Assembly (NCBI GenBank): GCA_025769875.1
Contig: JAGFNK010000040.1
Span: forward strand, 1-64,000
Direction: 5' to 3'
Length of the DNA: 64,000 bases
Source: Russula earlei
Lineage: Eukaryota; Basidiomycota; Agaricomycetes; Russulales; Russulaceae
Part shown: positions 42,583 to 52,699 of the stretch, one piece after another
Position numbering within the stretch: the stretch's first letter is position 1
Layout: every line of letters begins with the position of its first letter
Notes under the pieces: model-generated
What the model saw: the letters and a program-made list of their open reading frames with translations, nothing else
Database searches by the model: none
Told to the model about the DNA's origin: nothing
Made by a program: the position numbers and the translations under genes

Positions 42583-44029
42583 TGTTGAAGATAGATGCAG
42601 TGTGTGTGATTAGATAGCAGCAGATGATAAGATCGCAGGCAGATCTATCAGACAATAGTTCAGTTTGGTTGACACAAAACTAATATAAATAATGTACCTA
42701 TCAGACAATAGCTACAATGCATCATCAGTACTGTGAGATAGGATATCATAGTGTAAATACTCACTTCAGTTTGGTTGACACAAAACTGAAGTGATCTGCT
42801 GTCAGAACTCACTGTTGAACTATCCAGTTCAAGAGCGAGGGGTAAGCTCGGAGATGAGTCGATAGACGTCTAAGACGGCATGGGCAAGGAGTAGAGTCCA
42901 GAGTAGTAACAGATACCAGAGAGGTACTGTCACTGTGAGAGTTGAACAATCACGCAGAGAGGAGGCCAGGATAGTCACAAGGGGATGGTCCTTAAAGGAG
43001 TATCCCAGGAATAGAGAGTGCCGTAAACAAATAGACAGTCTGAGGACTGTCCGCTACTTTATTGAGCACTTATATACTACAAGGGAACTGCTAAATAGAG
43101 AACAAGTCATAACCTTGTTATCAAGCACAATAGAGTGCTGAGTAAGAAGTCGGAGTGTGCTTACTGAGCATGCTCAGTCATGCTCAGTAAGCTGCTGAGT
43201 AAGAAGGCTTTTCCTGATGAGTAAGAGCTTTCATTGTCCACGTGTTTGCTGTTCTAGTGCACGTGCGAGCACCTGATTCATTCTCTGTTAGTTAGTTTAG
43301 GGCCTGTCATTTGAGGACTTGTAGTTTGGTTAGGGAATAGTGCTATCTTATAAGGCCCTTATATAGCTCTATTAGGGTCCATAGAGTCGACCCTAATACT
43401 CCTATTAAGGTCCTTAGTATTGCCTTATAGTTCATTCTATCATTATTAGAGTTGGTCTAATAACATGTTGTAGAGTCTTTGATATTAGGTTAGTACCCAT
43501 TGTAGAGCACCTAGAGTTGTCCTAAAGGGTCCCTAGAAGGGCCCTAATACTGTCCTTTATTGCTAGAAGGGTTGCCAATAAGTGGGGCTTGCTGTATGTC
43601 AATTGTGCCAAGAATTGCTCATGCAACAATGCACGCGCGATATTGTGGACACCTCTACTCACCCCTTTTGCTCGTGTGAACAGGGTGACATCATAGAGGC
43701 TGGGTTTCCTCCTATAAGGAAGGGTCCTTCAAGGGCCCTCTCCGGAGAATGGTTCATGACATCTGCATACTTTGTGGCATTCTTAGTTACCTGAGACCAC
43801 CACTGGATGCAGTACAGTCAACTATCATCACAGATCTCTAAGTAAGTCTGAGGATCAGTTGTAAGTAGCTACCAATTGTTCTAAATCACTCTATCAGTGT
43901 AACTAACGCGTGCTGCAGTGTATGAGCTGAGCCAGTGATGCCCAGTCCAGGTGATCCAACACATCAACACATCCAAGTTGTGATCATATCACAACACACC
44001 TGAGACTCTGGGCAGTGCAGATCTCAACA
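42583..44029 (-). repeat. Copia 5' LTR with nested LTR C
   Basis: TGTTGAAGATAG...GATCTCAACA, interrupted at 42800-43761. The two arms together are about 480 bp and match 29233-29712. Confidence 0.95.
42800..43761 (-). repeat. Solo LTR, family C
   Basis: 962 bp, TGTCAGAACTC...GTTCATGACA, flanked by TCTGC at 42795-42799 and 43762-43766. Confidence 0.95.
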
Positions 44030-45600
44030 CATGAGTGGACAGGGAGGTGATGTGAGAGGTGGTGTGTGGCATGATGTCGGCATCGGCGGCAGCGGCTTCT
44101 CCTACAGTGGCGGTGTGGCTGCTGCTGCTGCTCCTTCTGCGGTGGTGCGTGGAGGCTAAGTTTGTGTTCGGGTTCGGGGCCTTCTTGGTCTTTTGAGGCG
44201 GTGCTGGTGGCGGGGGGTGGCGACGGTGCTGTGATGCTGGAGTCGGGCGAATCTAAAACAGTGGTGGCGGATGGCGGTGAGGCTGTGGGTGAGACCAAGG
44301 AGGTGGTAGCGGTGTGATGATGGAGACGGATGGAGTGAAGGCGACGACGGGGCGTGTGACAGACAGAGGGGAGACAGCAGTGGGCGACGTGGGGGCAATG
44401 GCAGATGGTGGGGACAGAGCAGTGGAGGTTGATGCCGCGGCCGAGGCAACGGACGAGGCTGAGGGCATGGCGGTGGCAGCTGACTGAGCCGTGCCTGAGG
44501 GGGTGGGTGGTGCTAAGATGTCGGTGGGCGAGCCTGAGGCTATGGGGGTGGCAGAGGGCGAGGCGAGAGTGGCAGAGGCGATGGAGGCGAGTGGCAAGGC
44601 TGAGATTTCTAAGGCGGGCAAGGTTGTGACTGGGGCTGAGGGGGGTGAGACGACTGAGGGTGTGGGAGCGGGTGAGGCGAAGGCAGGGGTGGCAGACAAG
44701 ACTGCAAGGGCTGGTATGGCGGCGGCAGCTGGCTGAGCTGGGCCTGAGGTGGTGGGTGCTGAATTGCATGTGGCAAAGGTGACGATGGGCGAGCGCGAGG
44801 GTGAGGCAGTGGCTGTGACAATCGTGGGCAAAGCAGGGATGGCGACCGGTGGTGCTACTGAGGGTGCGAGGGGTGAAGCTAAGGCTGAGGTGGGCAGGAC
44901 TGAGGATGCAGGGGCGATGGCGATGGGCGTAGATGTAGTGGCGGAGGCAAGTGAAGCAGAGACGGCGACTGGAGAGGCTGGGGCTGGGGCTGGGGCCATT
45001 AGGGGGGGGCGGAGCGATGACGGAGGTGCATGAGACTGAGGTGGTGGTGATGACGACTGTGGGTGATGGAGAGATGGCGGCGGAAGCTGGTGACATGGGG
45101 ACAGTGACCATGATGGAGGACGAAGCTGGGAATGGTGAAGGGGAAACAGAGGATTGGGACTGGGCGAGGCGGTTGAGGCCATGGTGAAAGGCTTGAGACG
45201 CAAATGCATTGCATGAGCTGGGGCATGGCGGCGCATGTGGTTAGTGGTGAGGGGTGGGCGATGCAGTCAAAGTCTTACACTAATTCCAGCAAGACTTTCT
45301 GTCTTGATGGATCTTTTTGGTACTTTACGAACTTTAGATTACTTTTTGGGCTTTCCTAGCCTTACAGCCGACCTCCACGTAACTTTTCAGGCAGGGGGGC
45401 CTAGCCAAATGTCTTCTCACTTTTTGACTTTATTGACTGTATAACGTCTCAAAAAGTTTTATGTGAATTTCCTGACGGTACGCCTTGGTTGCCGCGGCAC
45501 TGCAGGCGTCCCGGTCCGAAGTTGAGCGCTGGGTCATCGATTGGCATGTTGTGTTCCCTCTCCTGTTGTTTATCTTAGACCACCTTGAGGTCGGCCGCTG

Positions 45601-45904
45601 ACTCCAACTGGTTCTCGGCCGGCTATCTACAGGGATTCGAGCAGGTCTGTTGACGGGCGAGTTGGCACAGCCCGCGCAGACTTTGCGTGTGACGCGCGCC
45701 ACTGCCCGCGCATTTGGCCAACAGGAGTGGGCGTTGTTGGTCAAGCGTCTCGCTGGGTGGCGGGCAGGGCTCGCAGGCGTGCTCGACGTCGTTGCCGCTG
45801 CGAGGCGCAGAAATGACGCCGTGACGATAGCTGTGGCGCCTGGGGAGAGACAGCCCGAGACACCGGGAGAGGCGGAGGTTGCAGCCGTAGAGACTAACGG
45901 GTAA
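45601..45904 (+). CDS. Unrecognised short open frame, possible gene fragment
   Basis: An Ala/Arg-rich plus-strand frame opens after a TGA at about 45600 and ends at TAA 45902-45904. It has a Met at 45650 (84 aa). A 159-aa frame lies opposite it on minus (45430-45909), so either or neither may be real. The GC- and CpG-rich composition matches the host-gene island to its right rather than the transposons. No family recognised. Confidence 0.25.
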
Positions 45905-46021
45905 ACCATGGCACACGGTGGAGCGGTTCCACATCAATGCGTCATCAACTCATCAAGATCATGATGTACTATACTGCTATTAATTTTGCTGATGGAAATA
46001 CATGAGTGGGATTCGACAAGG

Positions 46022-46031
46022 AGTATATAAC
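46022..46031 (+). promoter_or_regulatory. TATA box of secreted-protein gene 1
   Basis: GTATATAACGCC lies 177-185 bp before the ATG at 46207. The surrounding 60 bp closely resembles the region before gene 2 (51405-51460, GTATATATAACACC), including the following CAAC-CTGCA segment. Confidence 0.6.
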
Positions 46032-46206
46032 GCCAACACCTGCATTTTAAATTCTCTCCAGCTGTGCTTCCCTACGTCCCATACGTTCGATACTAGTTGG
46101 TGCCGGTAACCAACACTTTCCATGCCACTGTCCTTCCTGTTCACATCTCCACGGCGTCCACGATTTCCTCTGAACCCACGAAACTCAAAAGCACTCATAA
46201 TAACAA

Positions 46207-46974
46207 ATGCGCGCTTCCACCATTATCGTCATTATCTGCCTCGTCTCTGGCGTCGCTCCGTCGTTCGCGCTTCCTTCAAGCAAGGGGTCCACCACCGCTA
46301 TGTCACTGCACCTCTTCCCCTCTATTGCATTCTTGAATCTGACTTACCTCGCAGAACTGGCTTTAGGCCCAATGGTGATCCTCCCAGGGCGCGGTTGGGG
46401 GGGGGGAGGTCGACGTATCGTCAGGCCCCCCGCCCGCCAAATCGTCAGGCACACCGGCCCCCGCCGAATCAACAGGCAGGCCAGTCCAGGCCATTGTCGA
46501 GAATACCGGAAGAGCCGAAGGTGAAATATACACCAGGCAAAGACACAGTTTCGAATTATCCTGCCCAGGGCAACTATGAACTGAGAATGGATGAATTCCT
46601 TCGGAGGATGCCGAGTCGTCAGGCACAGCCATCCAAGACTTCGCAAGAGAGATTACCGTCGCCGCCGCCGCCGACGGTGAGCTATATGGACAATCCGAGA
46701 AACAGCCAGGACTGAGAGATCACTGTCGCTGCCGCCGCCGACGGTGAGGAACAATCTGAATCCTCCGGCCCAGCGACAGAGTACGCCGTATCGTCAGGCA
46801 AAGACGAAGACTGAAGAGAGATCGGACGATGGAATGCCGCCGCCGCCGGAGCCGGAGATGAGATATACAGCCGATCGCAGAACGAATTTTCCGGCCCACC
46901 AGCTGCCCAAAATTGACGCGAGAGGATTCTTCGCCAGGCATGGAGTAAATCCAAGATATAAATTTAAACCCTAG
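46207..46974 (+). pseudogene. Small secreted protein gene 1, with an in-frame stop
   Basis: Exon 1 (46207-46301) encodes a signal peptide (MRASTIIVIICLVSGVAPSF, then ALP). An intron (46302-46354, GT...GCAG) follows. Exon 2 (46355 on) continues in frame with an Arg/Pro/Gln-rich protein. A TGA at 46713-46715 stops it after about 151 residues; the same frame then runs on to TAG 46972-46974 with a second copy of the same Pro-rich unit (PPPPTV). The stop may be a CGA-to-TGA change, making this a truncated allele, or the natural end. A paralogue lies at 51582. Exported, function unknown. Calling the 3' part coding is inference. Confidence 0.6.
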
Positions 46975-47243
46975 TACTTGTTCAGTCTCCCTTACTACGA
47001 TACTCATCGAGGTGTTGTGTTCACGTCCCAGGGTTTCCCGCCAAGCATTCAAACGGCTCGACGCGCAAGTCACCCATGACCTCTCTGCCCATACAGACGT
47101 CAGACATGCCTTGATATGTGCTGAAAGTTATGTCACTTAGAAGACTGATCCACTCGTCCACCACCCTAATCCCGTGTCCTCTTGATATGTATTCATCTCA
47201 TCATCACGGTGAACATAAAACGAGCGACGAATAGACAACAGTG

Positions 47244-47695
47244 CATCAGGAAAAATACATAAATATTTTTTAGCTTTATAAAGTCTTTATAGAGTCAAAA
47301 AAGCTGAAAAGTCAATGGTCGCTTGGACTGACCCTAATTCTAGAAAGTTGTGACCCAAATATCAACTATATAGCCAAGAAAGTTGAGAAAGCTGCATAAG
47401 TTCTGCAAAGTTCTCAAAAGTTGGAAAGTCACATCAGCCAGCCTTAGGGCTATCAACCAATTTCCACTCTAATGCATGAAAAAATGTTATTGCTAAAGTT
47501 AAGAGCCCTCTCTGTCCAATGTTGGTTTGGGACATATCAGGGACTTTAACAGACTTTACAAACTTTACTACCATTTCTGGCTTTATGGAGGCTTGAATGG
47601 TGCTTTACTACTTTATGAACTTTCAACTTTAGAAATACTCCCAATAAAGCTAAAAAGTCAAAAAAGTCATAAATTTTCTTGTGATTTTGCTGATG
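47244..47695. mobile_element. Element K: short CATCAGG-ended element
   Basis: 452 bp. The left end is CATCAGGAAAAATACAT; the right end, on the other strand, is CATCAGCAAAATCACAAG. The interior is AT-rich, with AAAGT(T/C)/GACTTT motifs in both orientations and no gene. The ends match the big element at 547 (first 12 bases) and element J (right end similar to 28428). No TSD was found. A non-autonomous derivative is inferred. Confidence 0.55.
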
Positions 47696-48026
47696 CAGGC
47701 GCATCATGTTAGAGTTGCTGGCGCTCGGGGGCGCAGGCGAACCTCAAGAACCTCGATAAAGACTTAGTTAAATATGTTGTGTTGTGAGTTCGAAGGGGCA
47801 CAGCGTGCATTCGCAGCCGTCATCACCCATCCTCAGGGCGACGTATGTAACTCGTCAACGGGCGGCCCGAAAAGACCCGCTTGAGATGACATAATAAAGT
47901 TGGTGTGCTCTTCTCGACTTGGCTTTGGGCAGGCAGGATCGACATCGACTTTTGACGAGATCATCAATCAAGTCGGCTTACAAGCCTCCGGCCCTAGACT
48001 CTCAAAATCCATCGTTTCTTACTATA

Positions 48027-50258
48027 ATGGAAAACTCCGAGCTGTCGGGACCCGAGTCGCATAGCAACGGCCCGCTATTTTCCCTAGAAAACATCCTCAG
48101 CGATGATCATGACAAGTTGGAGCACCCACACATTAGACCGGAGGGCTGGGATGAGGAGGACATGGAACGACAAGTCGCTCACGGGTACTGCGTTGAGTGT
48201 GAAGGTGCGTCGATCCGTCGTCTGTCCCAATTAGCAGTTCGATCACGCCTGGCGTGACAGACCAACCCGCAGAATTACACTGTGAACCATGCGCGGACAA
48301 TTACTGCGAAGTATGTTTCGCAGCGCTGCATCGTAAAGGAAGTAGGAAGCGGCATGCTGCAAACACTTTAGCAGACGGGAAGAAAATGCCAAGCAAACCT
48401 GCCCGAAATGGGGTTACTCGTGCGAAATCGAACGGGCAGGATGTACGTATCCTTCGCATCTTTTTAGAGGCTCCTCTAATGTCTGGCGCAGGTGGAGATG
48501 GAACACAACGAGTCAGAAGACGTTCCGGAGGCTGCGCCACTATCTGCGCCTATCTCCGACATTGTGCTCAGTTCCCAACCCGCCTTGGGCTCCGACCCTG
48601 GGGAGTGGTTTATCGAGCGCGCAAGATACATACCCTTGCGCTTGGCACTTGGGGAACGCAAGTATTTGCGTTTACTCGATGCGGCGCTACAAGTTTCCGA
48701 ATATACGGACAAGATCGATACCCTAGGGTTTGGCCTGAGCAAAGCCAAACGAATCGTACATCAGATTCGCGAGCTCTGCGCCATTCTTTCCGGACTTGTG
48801 CTTGCGGCCGATTACAAGCAGGGCCAGGAACTGTTCACGGACCGCGATTTTGCCTCAAATTCCGAGTTCTATCAAAAAGTGTTTGAGTTGGGTCGCCGGC
48901 ATAAATCATGAACCCTGATAAGATGCGCACGACTTACGGAAAACTCGTCTATCTTCTGCAGGTGTGTCCATCAATCGCGCGTGCGGCGGCACGTGCCTTA
49001 ACCTCGCTTCCAGGACAGCCATACGCCCGAAGTCCGTGAAATGCTTGGGTTCTCTTGCGTCGCACCGATCAAGACGGTGCATGCACTGCTTGATGCACAC
49101 GGTGTGCTCGACATGCTGCGTGACCCTCTCATCACCACCGCCACGCAAGAGATCGTCGCAGAGAAACGGAGCAGGCGGGAGATTCAGCGTGACATCCGAG
49201 CAAAAGAACGCGCGATCGAGACACTCTCTGCCAAGTATCGCCGGGAACCGAAGCTCTCGCAAGAAGTGGTGCGCCAAGCGCTGTACAGCATAGGAGACAA
49301 TCACGCCTTCCTGCGAACGAACCGTGACCCTTGCGACCGTATGATCGGCTATCTGCAGCAGTACTTCCACCCCACCCAGGTACGCGATGCAAAGGGCGCA
49401 GACAGCCTCGCTATCCGCAGTGGGCGTGGCGGCGCACGTTTATCACACGACCACGCGAGGCAGTATGTCTATGTCATGCAAAGCCTGGCTCTTTGGCGCG
49501 AAATCCTGCATGGTTCGCCTTGCTTGATGTCATGTTCTTTATGCGCCAGTACTGAATTTCTCCACTGCCAGACATGTTCCACCTCTGGTCGCTCGCTGAG
49601 CAAGACTTGCTCTCGGAGACCATCTCCTACCGTCTGCGCGACACTGGCCAGGGATTGAACCGTGTGCAGGCGGCGCCCAAGACGTCGCGCATGATGCACG
49701 CCATCCTCAACCGCGCACAAAAGAGCCTCGGCGGCTGGGTAGGCTCGTCCGTCATTCACATGGGCGACCACAATGTGCCCAACGCACTCATGTTCATCGG
49801 TAAGAGCTTTCCCCAACCCCTTTACCTTCTCCGAGTGTCTTTGCGTACAGAATCCTGACCGTGTTTGTCGCCCCCACTTGCATAATAGACAAGTACTCCC
49901 AGATCTACCGCATCCTCCTGCCCATCTGCAACACACTGTCCCAGCTGCCCGCGCTGTACAGCTCGCCGGCGCTGCGCGCGTACATCGACGCGGAGTACGG
50001 CTCCCTTGACGCACTCTACCACGACATTCTCGGCGACTTTTTCCGGCACGCGTTTGATGGAAGCGGCGCGGATAATTTCTATGACGCAGGAAGCTGCATC
50101 GATGGTCGCCTCACCAGCGCGTGGAACTGGTGCTCGTCGCTCGAGAAGAAGCGATACTTCCACGTCTTCTTGCTCAGCGGTGCGTTGCACCTTTCCTGCT
50201 CTGCCTTTGCTCACCCTCTTTCTGCGCAGGGTTTAACGGGTTCGACGGCGAGTGGTAG
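48027..50258 (+). CDS. B-box zinc finger / DUF2009 (UPF0652-type) protein, one frameshift
   Basis: Seven exons: 48027-48204, 48261-48442, 48492-48961, 49014-49512, 49572-49799, 49889-50179, 50230-50258, with GT-AG introns of 49-89 bp. The protein starts MENSELSG; an in-frame upstream Met at 47919 is less likely. A B-box-like zinc finger is formed across intron 1 (CX2C ... CX2C ... CX2C ... H). The DUF2009 domain fills the rest, with the blocks SIGDNHAFLRTNRDPCD, SGRGGARLSHDHA, HMGDHNVPNALMFID and SCIDGRLTSAWNWCSS, and ends FDGEW. A single-base deletion near 48907 (after GRRHK) shifts the frame in exon 3. Everything else is conserved, so this may be a sequencing error, or a very recent loss. 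The function of DUF2009 is unknown. It is the clearest host gene here. Confidence 0.88.
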
Positions 50259-51400
50259 GTAGGCCAGGTTACAGGTAACGAGCCTATCAAAAGGTGGATA
50301 GCATTAGATCATTGCGGCGTCGTCTTTATAAACGCCGGGTATTCCACGTATCACACGATAATTGGATATCAACCGACGCACGTTAGACCTTTCATCCTGC
50401 CTAGATTAAATCCATAGATCACACTACTACTGCCAATGGCACTCCATGACTTGGCACCGCATATCGCTGGATTTTGTTCCCCATGCAGGGCTGATTACAG
50501 GCTTCACATCACGGAGTGACTATGGGACATCCCTTACGCAGTAGTCACTTCATGGAACCCGAGGCAGGTTTGCATCAACTATTTTTTTTTTTTGGAGAGT
50601 GCTTCATTAGGTGGTTCTGGGTACAAACTACCTCAATAAGTGTGAGATAGTGGGAGAAAAAGGATCAGCCCTATCTGATGTGCAGCACATGAGGGTCACC
50701 GGATTCAGGGGTTCCCTTAACCGAATCGCCTGGCGATGACAATAAGGTGTCAGCGGTGATGACATGCTGTTGATGCATGCGCGTGCACATGTGCCTCAGT
50801 GGACACTCAGAGGATTGTACATCTAGTATTTGAGATGAGATGGATACAATCATTGATAGCTTTTAATATTTGATTTGATGAGTCGATCACCAACTGGCTC
50901 CATTGCCTATAATAATACAAAAGTGACGAGCCGTGACTCGCTCAGCCCCGACTCAAGTCTCGGTTGAACGGCAATTGACACGGGGTCCGAAAGTGACGGG
51001 CATTTCTCAACCTCAACGATAATCAATGCATCAACGTCATAATATATCGCTTACACTTAGTTGGCATAACCAACTTCATTCATTGATAATTGATAATTGA
51101 TTCACCCAAAAATATGACTAAATAAGACGATATTCATATGTGATAAATAATAAGGAAGAGTGAATAGTGAATTGAGGTCCTCCCATTTCCTTTCCGGAAA
51201 TGTCACTAAGGAGTCCATTGTGAGTCGCGCCTCTTGCCTCCGCGATGTTCGATTCGATGACACCACATAAGCGTGGACCGGGGGAAGTCAAGGCGGGGGC
51301 CGTAGTCGCGCACCACCAGTCCGTCTCGACTGCGCCTCAACATTATGATATCTTCCTCCTGATCCTGGTCGCTTTTACTGATGGCAAGCCACGAGTGGGA
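50259..51400. other. Intergenic region
   Basis: A T13 run lies at 50582-50594, and a short repeat of TTGATAA units (ATTGATAATTGATAATTGAT) at about 51083-51102. No convincing coding frame or element ends. Confidence 0.5.
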
Positions 51401-51410
51401 CCCGCCAAGG

Positions 51411-51421
51411 TGTATATATAA
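51411..51421 (+). promoter_or_regulatory. TATA box of secreted-protein gene 2
   Basis: GTGTATATATAACACC about 165 bp before the ATG at 51582, in a block shared with the gene 1 promoter (GAGTGGGA...TATATAAC.CCAACA.CTGCA). Confidence 0.65.
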
Positions 51422-51581
51422 CACCAACAACTGCAGTTCCAATTCTCTCCACCTGTACTTCCGTTTCCTAGTTTCTCGTTGGTGCTGGTAACCGACAACT
51501 TTCTGCATATCCTACCCTTCCGTTCTGCTCCACAAAATCCACAACTTTCATTTTAAATCTCCGATCTCGACCATAACGAAG

Positions 51582-51975
51582 ATGCGAACTTCCACTGTTT
51601 TTACCATTATCTGCCTCGCCGTGGGCGTCGTTCCGTCGTTCGCGCTTCCTGTGGAGACCACCCCACCCACTACGTAAGCCCCACCTCTTCACTCTTTTGC
51701 ATTTTTGAATTTGCCAAATTGTGCCCAGGGCTAAACGTAGCAACAGTGGGAATCGTGGTGTGCCGAAGAGGGGCCGTCTGCATGATGAAGCACGCCCGGC
51801 CAAAAGAGCCAGGCCTGGGCCTGGGCTAACTTCGGGGGGCGTAGAACCCATTCGGCCTACTTACGGTAATGATTGGAAAGCCATGAGTGACGAAGAGAGG
51901 GCGGCAGCCATAAGGGAGGCATCACAAGGACATGACTTTGAGGATATACCAACTCTTCCTTGGAAAGGGGGGTGA
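51582..51975 (+). CDS. Small secreted protein gene 2, with KR sites
   Basis: Exon 1 (51582-51673) encodes a signal peptide (MRTSTVFTIICLAVGVVPSF, then ALP). Intron 51674-51728 (GTAAGC...CCCAG). Exon 2 51729-51975, about 112 aa in total, ending TGA. After the signal peptide there are three Lys-Arg pairs within 30 residues (AKR, PKR, AKR), possible Kex2 processing sites, and a short acidic helix (MSDEERAAAIREA) near the C terminus. There are no Cys residues after the signal peptide. It is paralogous to gene 1 in promoter, signal peptide and intron position; the mature regions differ strongly. Effector-like or processed peptide precursor are possible; not determined. Confidence 0.7.
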
Positions 51976-52215
51976 TGGGAATGTGTGTGTCGGGAAGGTG
52001 GGCCAGTAGACCATTGATGTGTTGTAGACAACAAAGAGAGATATGGATGAGAAGTCGAGAGAAAAGAGAGAGAGAGAGACCAGGAGGGAAATTTGAGTGG
52101 ATGCAAGGAGTTTTTGTAACTGTTTAGGAGATGAAATAGGAGCAAAGGTCTTTTAGGAGTTTTACTGTCGTTTTCATGTGACCTTGCACTTGCCATTTTT
52201 GGATGTCATTTTATT

Positions 52216-52620
52216 TGCCGTTTTCAGCGCACTTCGCGGAGCTTGAATTCCACCCAAATTGGCGCAGAAACCCCCTCAAACATGCGGGATGAATATCTCC
52301 CTCAAAACAGCTTCAATTCATATGAAATTTATTGTCCCTGAATCGCCTCAATGAGGGCTAGGCAGCCCCATTGTTTCATGAGATTTGAGTGAGAATTGGT
52401 GGAGCTGGACTCAAGCCACCTCCACATGTGTATTAGATGAATTACAACTCAAAATCATGGTCTATATCTATTATTTTTCCCTCATGTTGTACCCATGGGC
52501 TGTCTTGAGGCAGCCCCATAGTGTTTTTGACTCAAGTGTTGTGGTGTGCAACATTATTTCCAGTGCAATTGGAGTCGTGGCCAGCCACTCATCACCCCTC
52601 TCGCCTCTCAATTCTGACCA
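52216..52620 (+). repeat. Element F left terminal inverted repeat
   Basis: Matches the complement of 55430-55841 and the direct sequence at 56311-56680 over 360-400 bp. It contains a chance ORF starting MSENWWSW that recurs in all three copies and is not considered a gene. Confidence 0.8.
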
Positions 52621-52699
52621 TCCTTCTTGTTTTTCACAGACAGAGAGGAGTGGGTTGCAAAGAGGGGTCCTATTCTGAACTCTTTCTACTACAGAGTAG

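Larger units (their letters stand above)
29233..44029 (-). mobile_element. Ty1/Copia retrotransposon with nested elements
   Basis: TSD CATGA stands at 29228-29232 and 44030-44034. The empty site is confirmed by the homologous, uninterrupted sequence near 52925-52945. The 3' LTR is 29233-29712; the 5' LTR is 42583-44029 (with LTR C inside). The order on minus is gag-protease, integrase, RT, RNase H, the Copia order. A solo LTR B containing Gypsy III is inserted in RT (30638-38902). The net length is about 5.5 kb. Most differences between the LTRs are CpG transitions. Confidence 0.95.
28630..45236 (-). pseudogene. Element J Pro/Ala/Ser-rich reading frame, split by Copia
   Basis: The minus-strand frame starts near 45236 (or 45180, MASTASPSPN), runs to 44035 and resumes at 29227 down to 28630. 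It is almost entirely Pro, Ala, Ser, Thr and His with no recognised domain; several overlapping frames are open because of composition, so the true frame is uncertain. The DNA is clearly homologous to 52730-54060 in element F, colinear across the Copia insertion point. Whether it encodes protein is unproven. Confidence 0.4.
28428..45477 (-). mobile_element. Element J: CATCAGG-ended DNA element split by Copia
   Basis: The left end reads CATCAGGGAAATCACAC (28428); the right end, on the other strand, reads CGTCAGGAAATTCACAT (ending at 45477). Inside each end is a noncoding zone dense in AAAGT(T/C) motifs (28480-28600; inverted at 45290-45460). The middle holds a Pro/Ala/Ser-rich minus-strand frame, and the Copia element interrupts it at 29233-44029. 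Without Copia the element is about 2.25 kb. No transposase is visible, so it would be non-autonomous. No TSD was found; the limits rest on the end motifs and their similarity to elements at 547 and 47244. Confidence 0.5.

Noticed and set aside
44405..45187. Long plus-strand Gly/Ala/Arg frames opposite the J cassette (and 53214-53690 in F)
   Set aside because: They are mirror frames of a GC-rich simple composition. The minus strand is preferred by comparison between J and F, but even that is uncertain.
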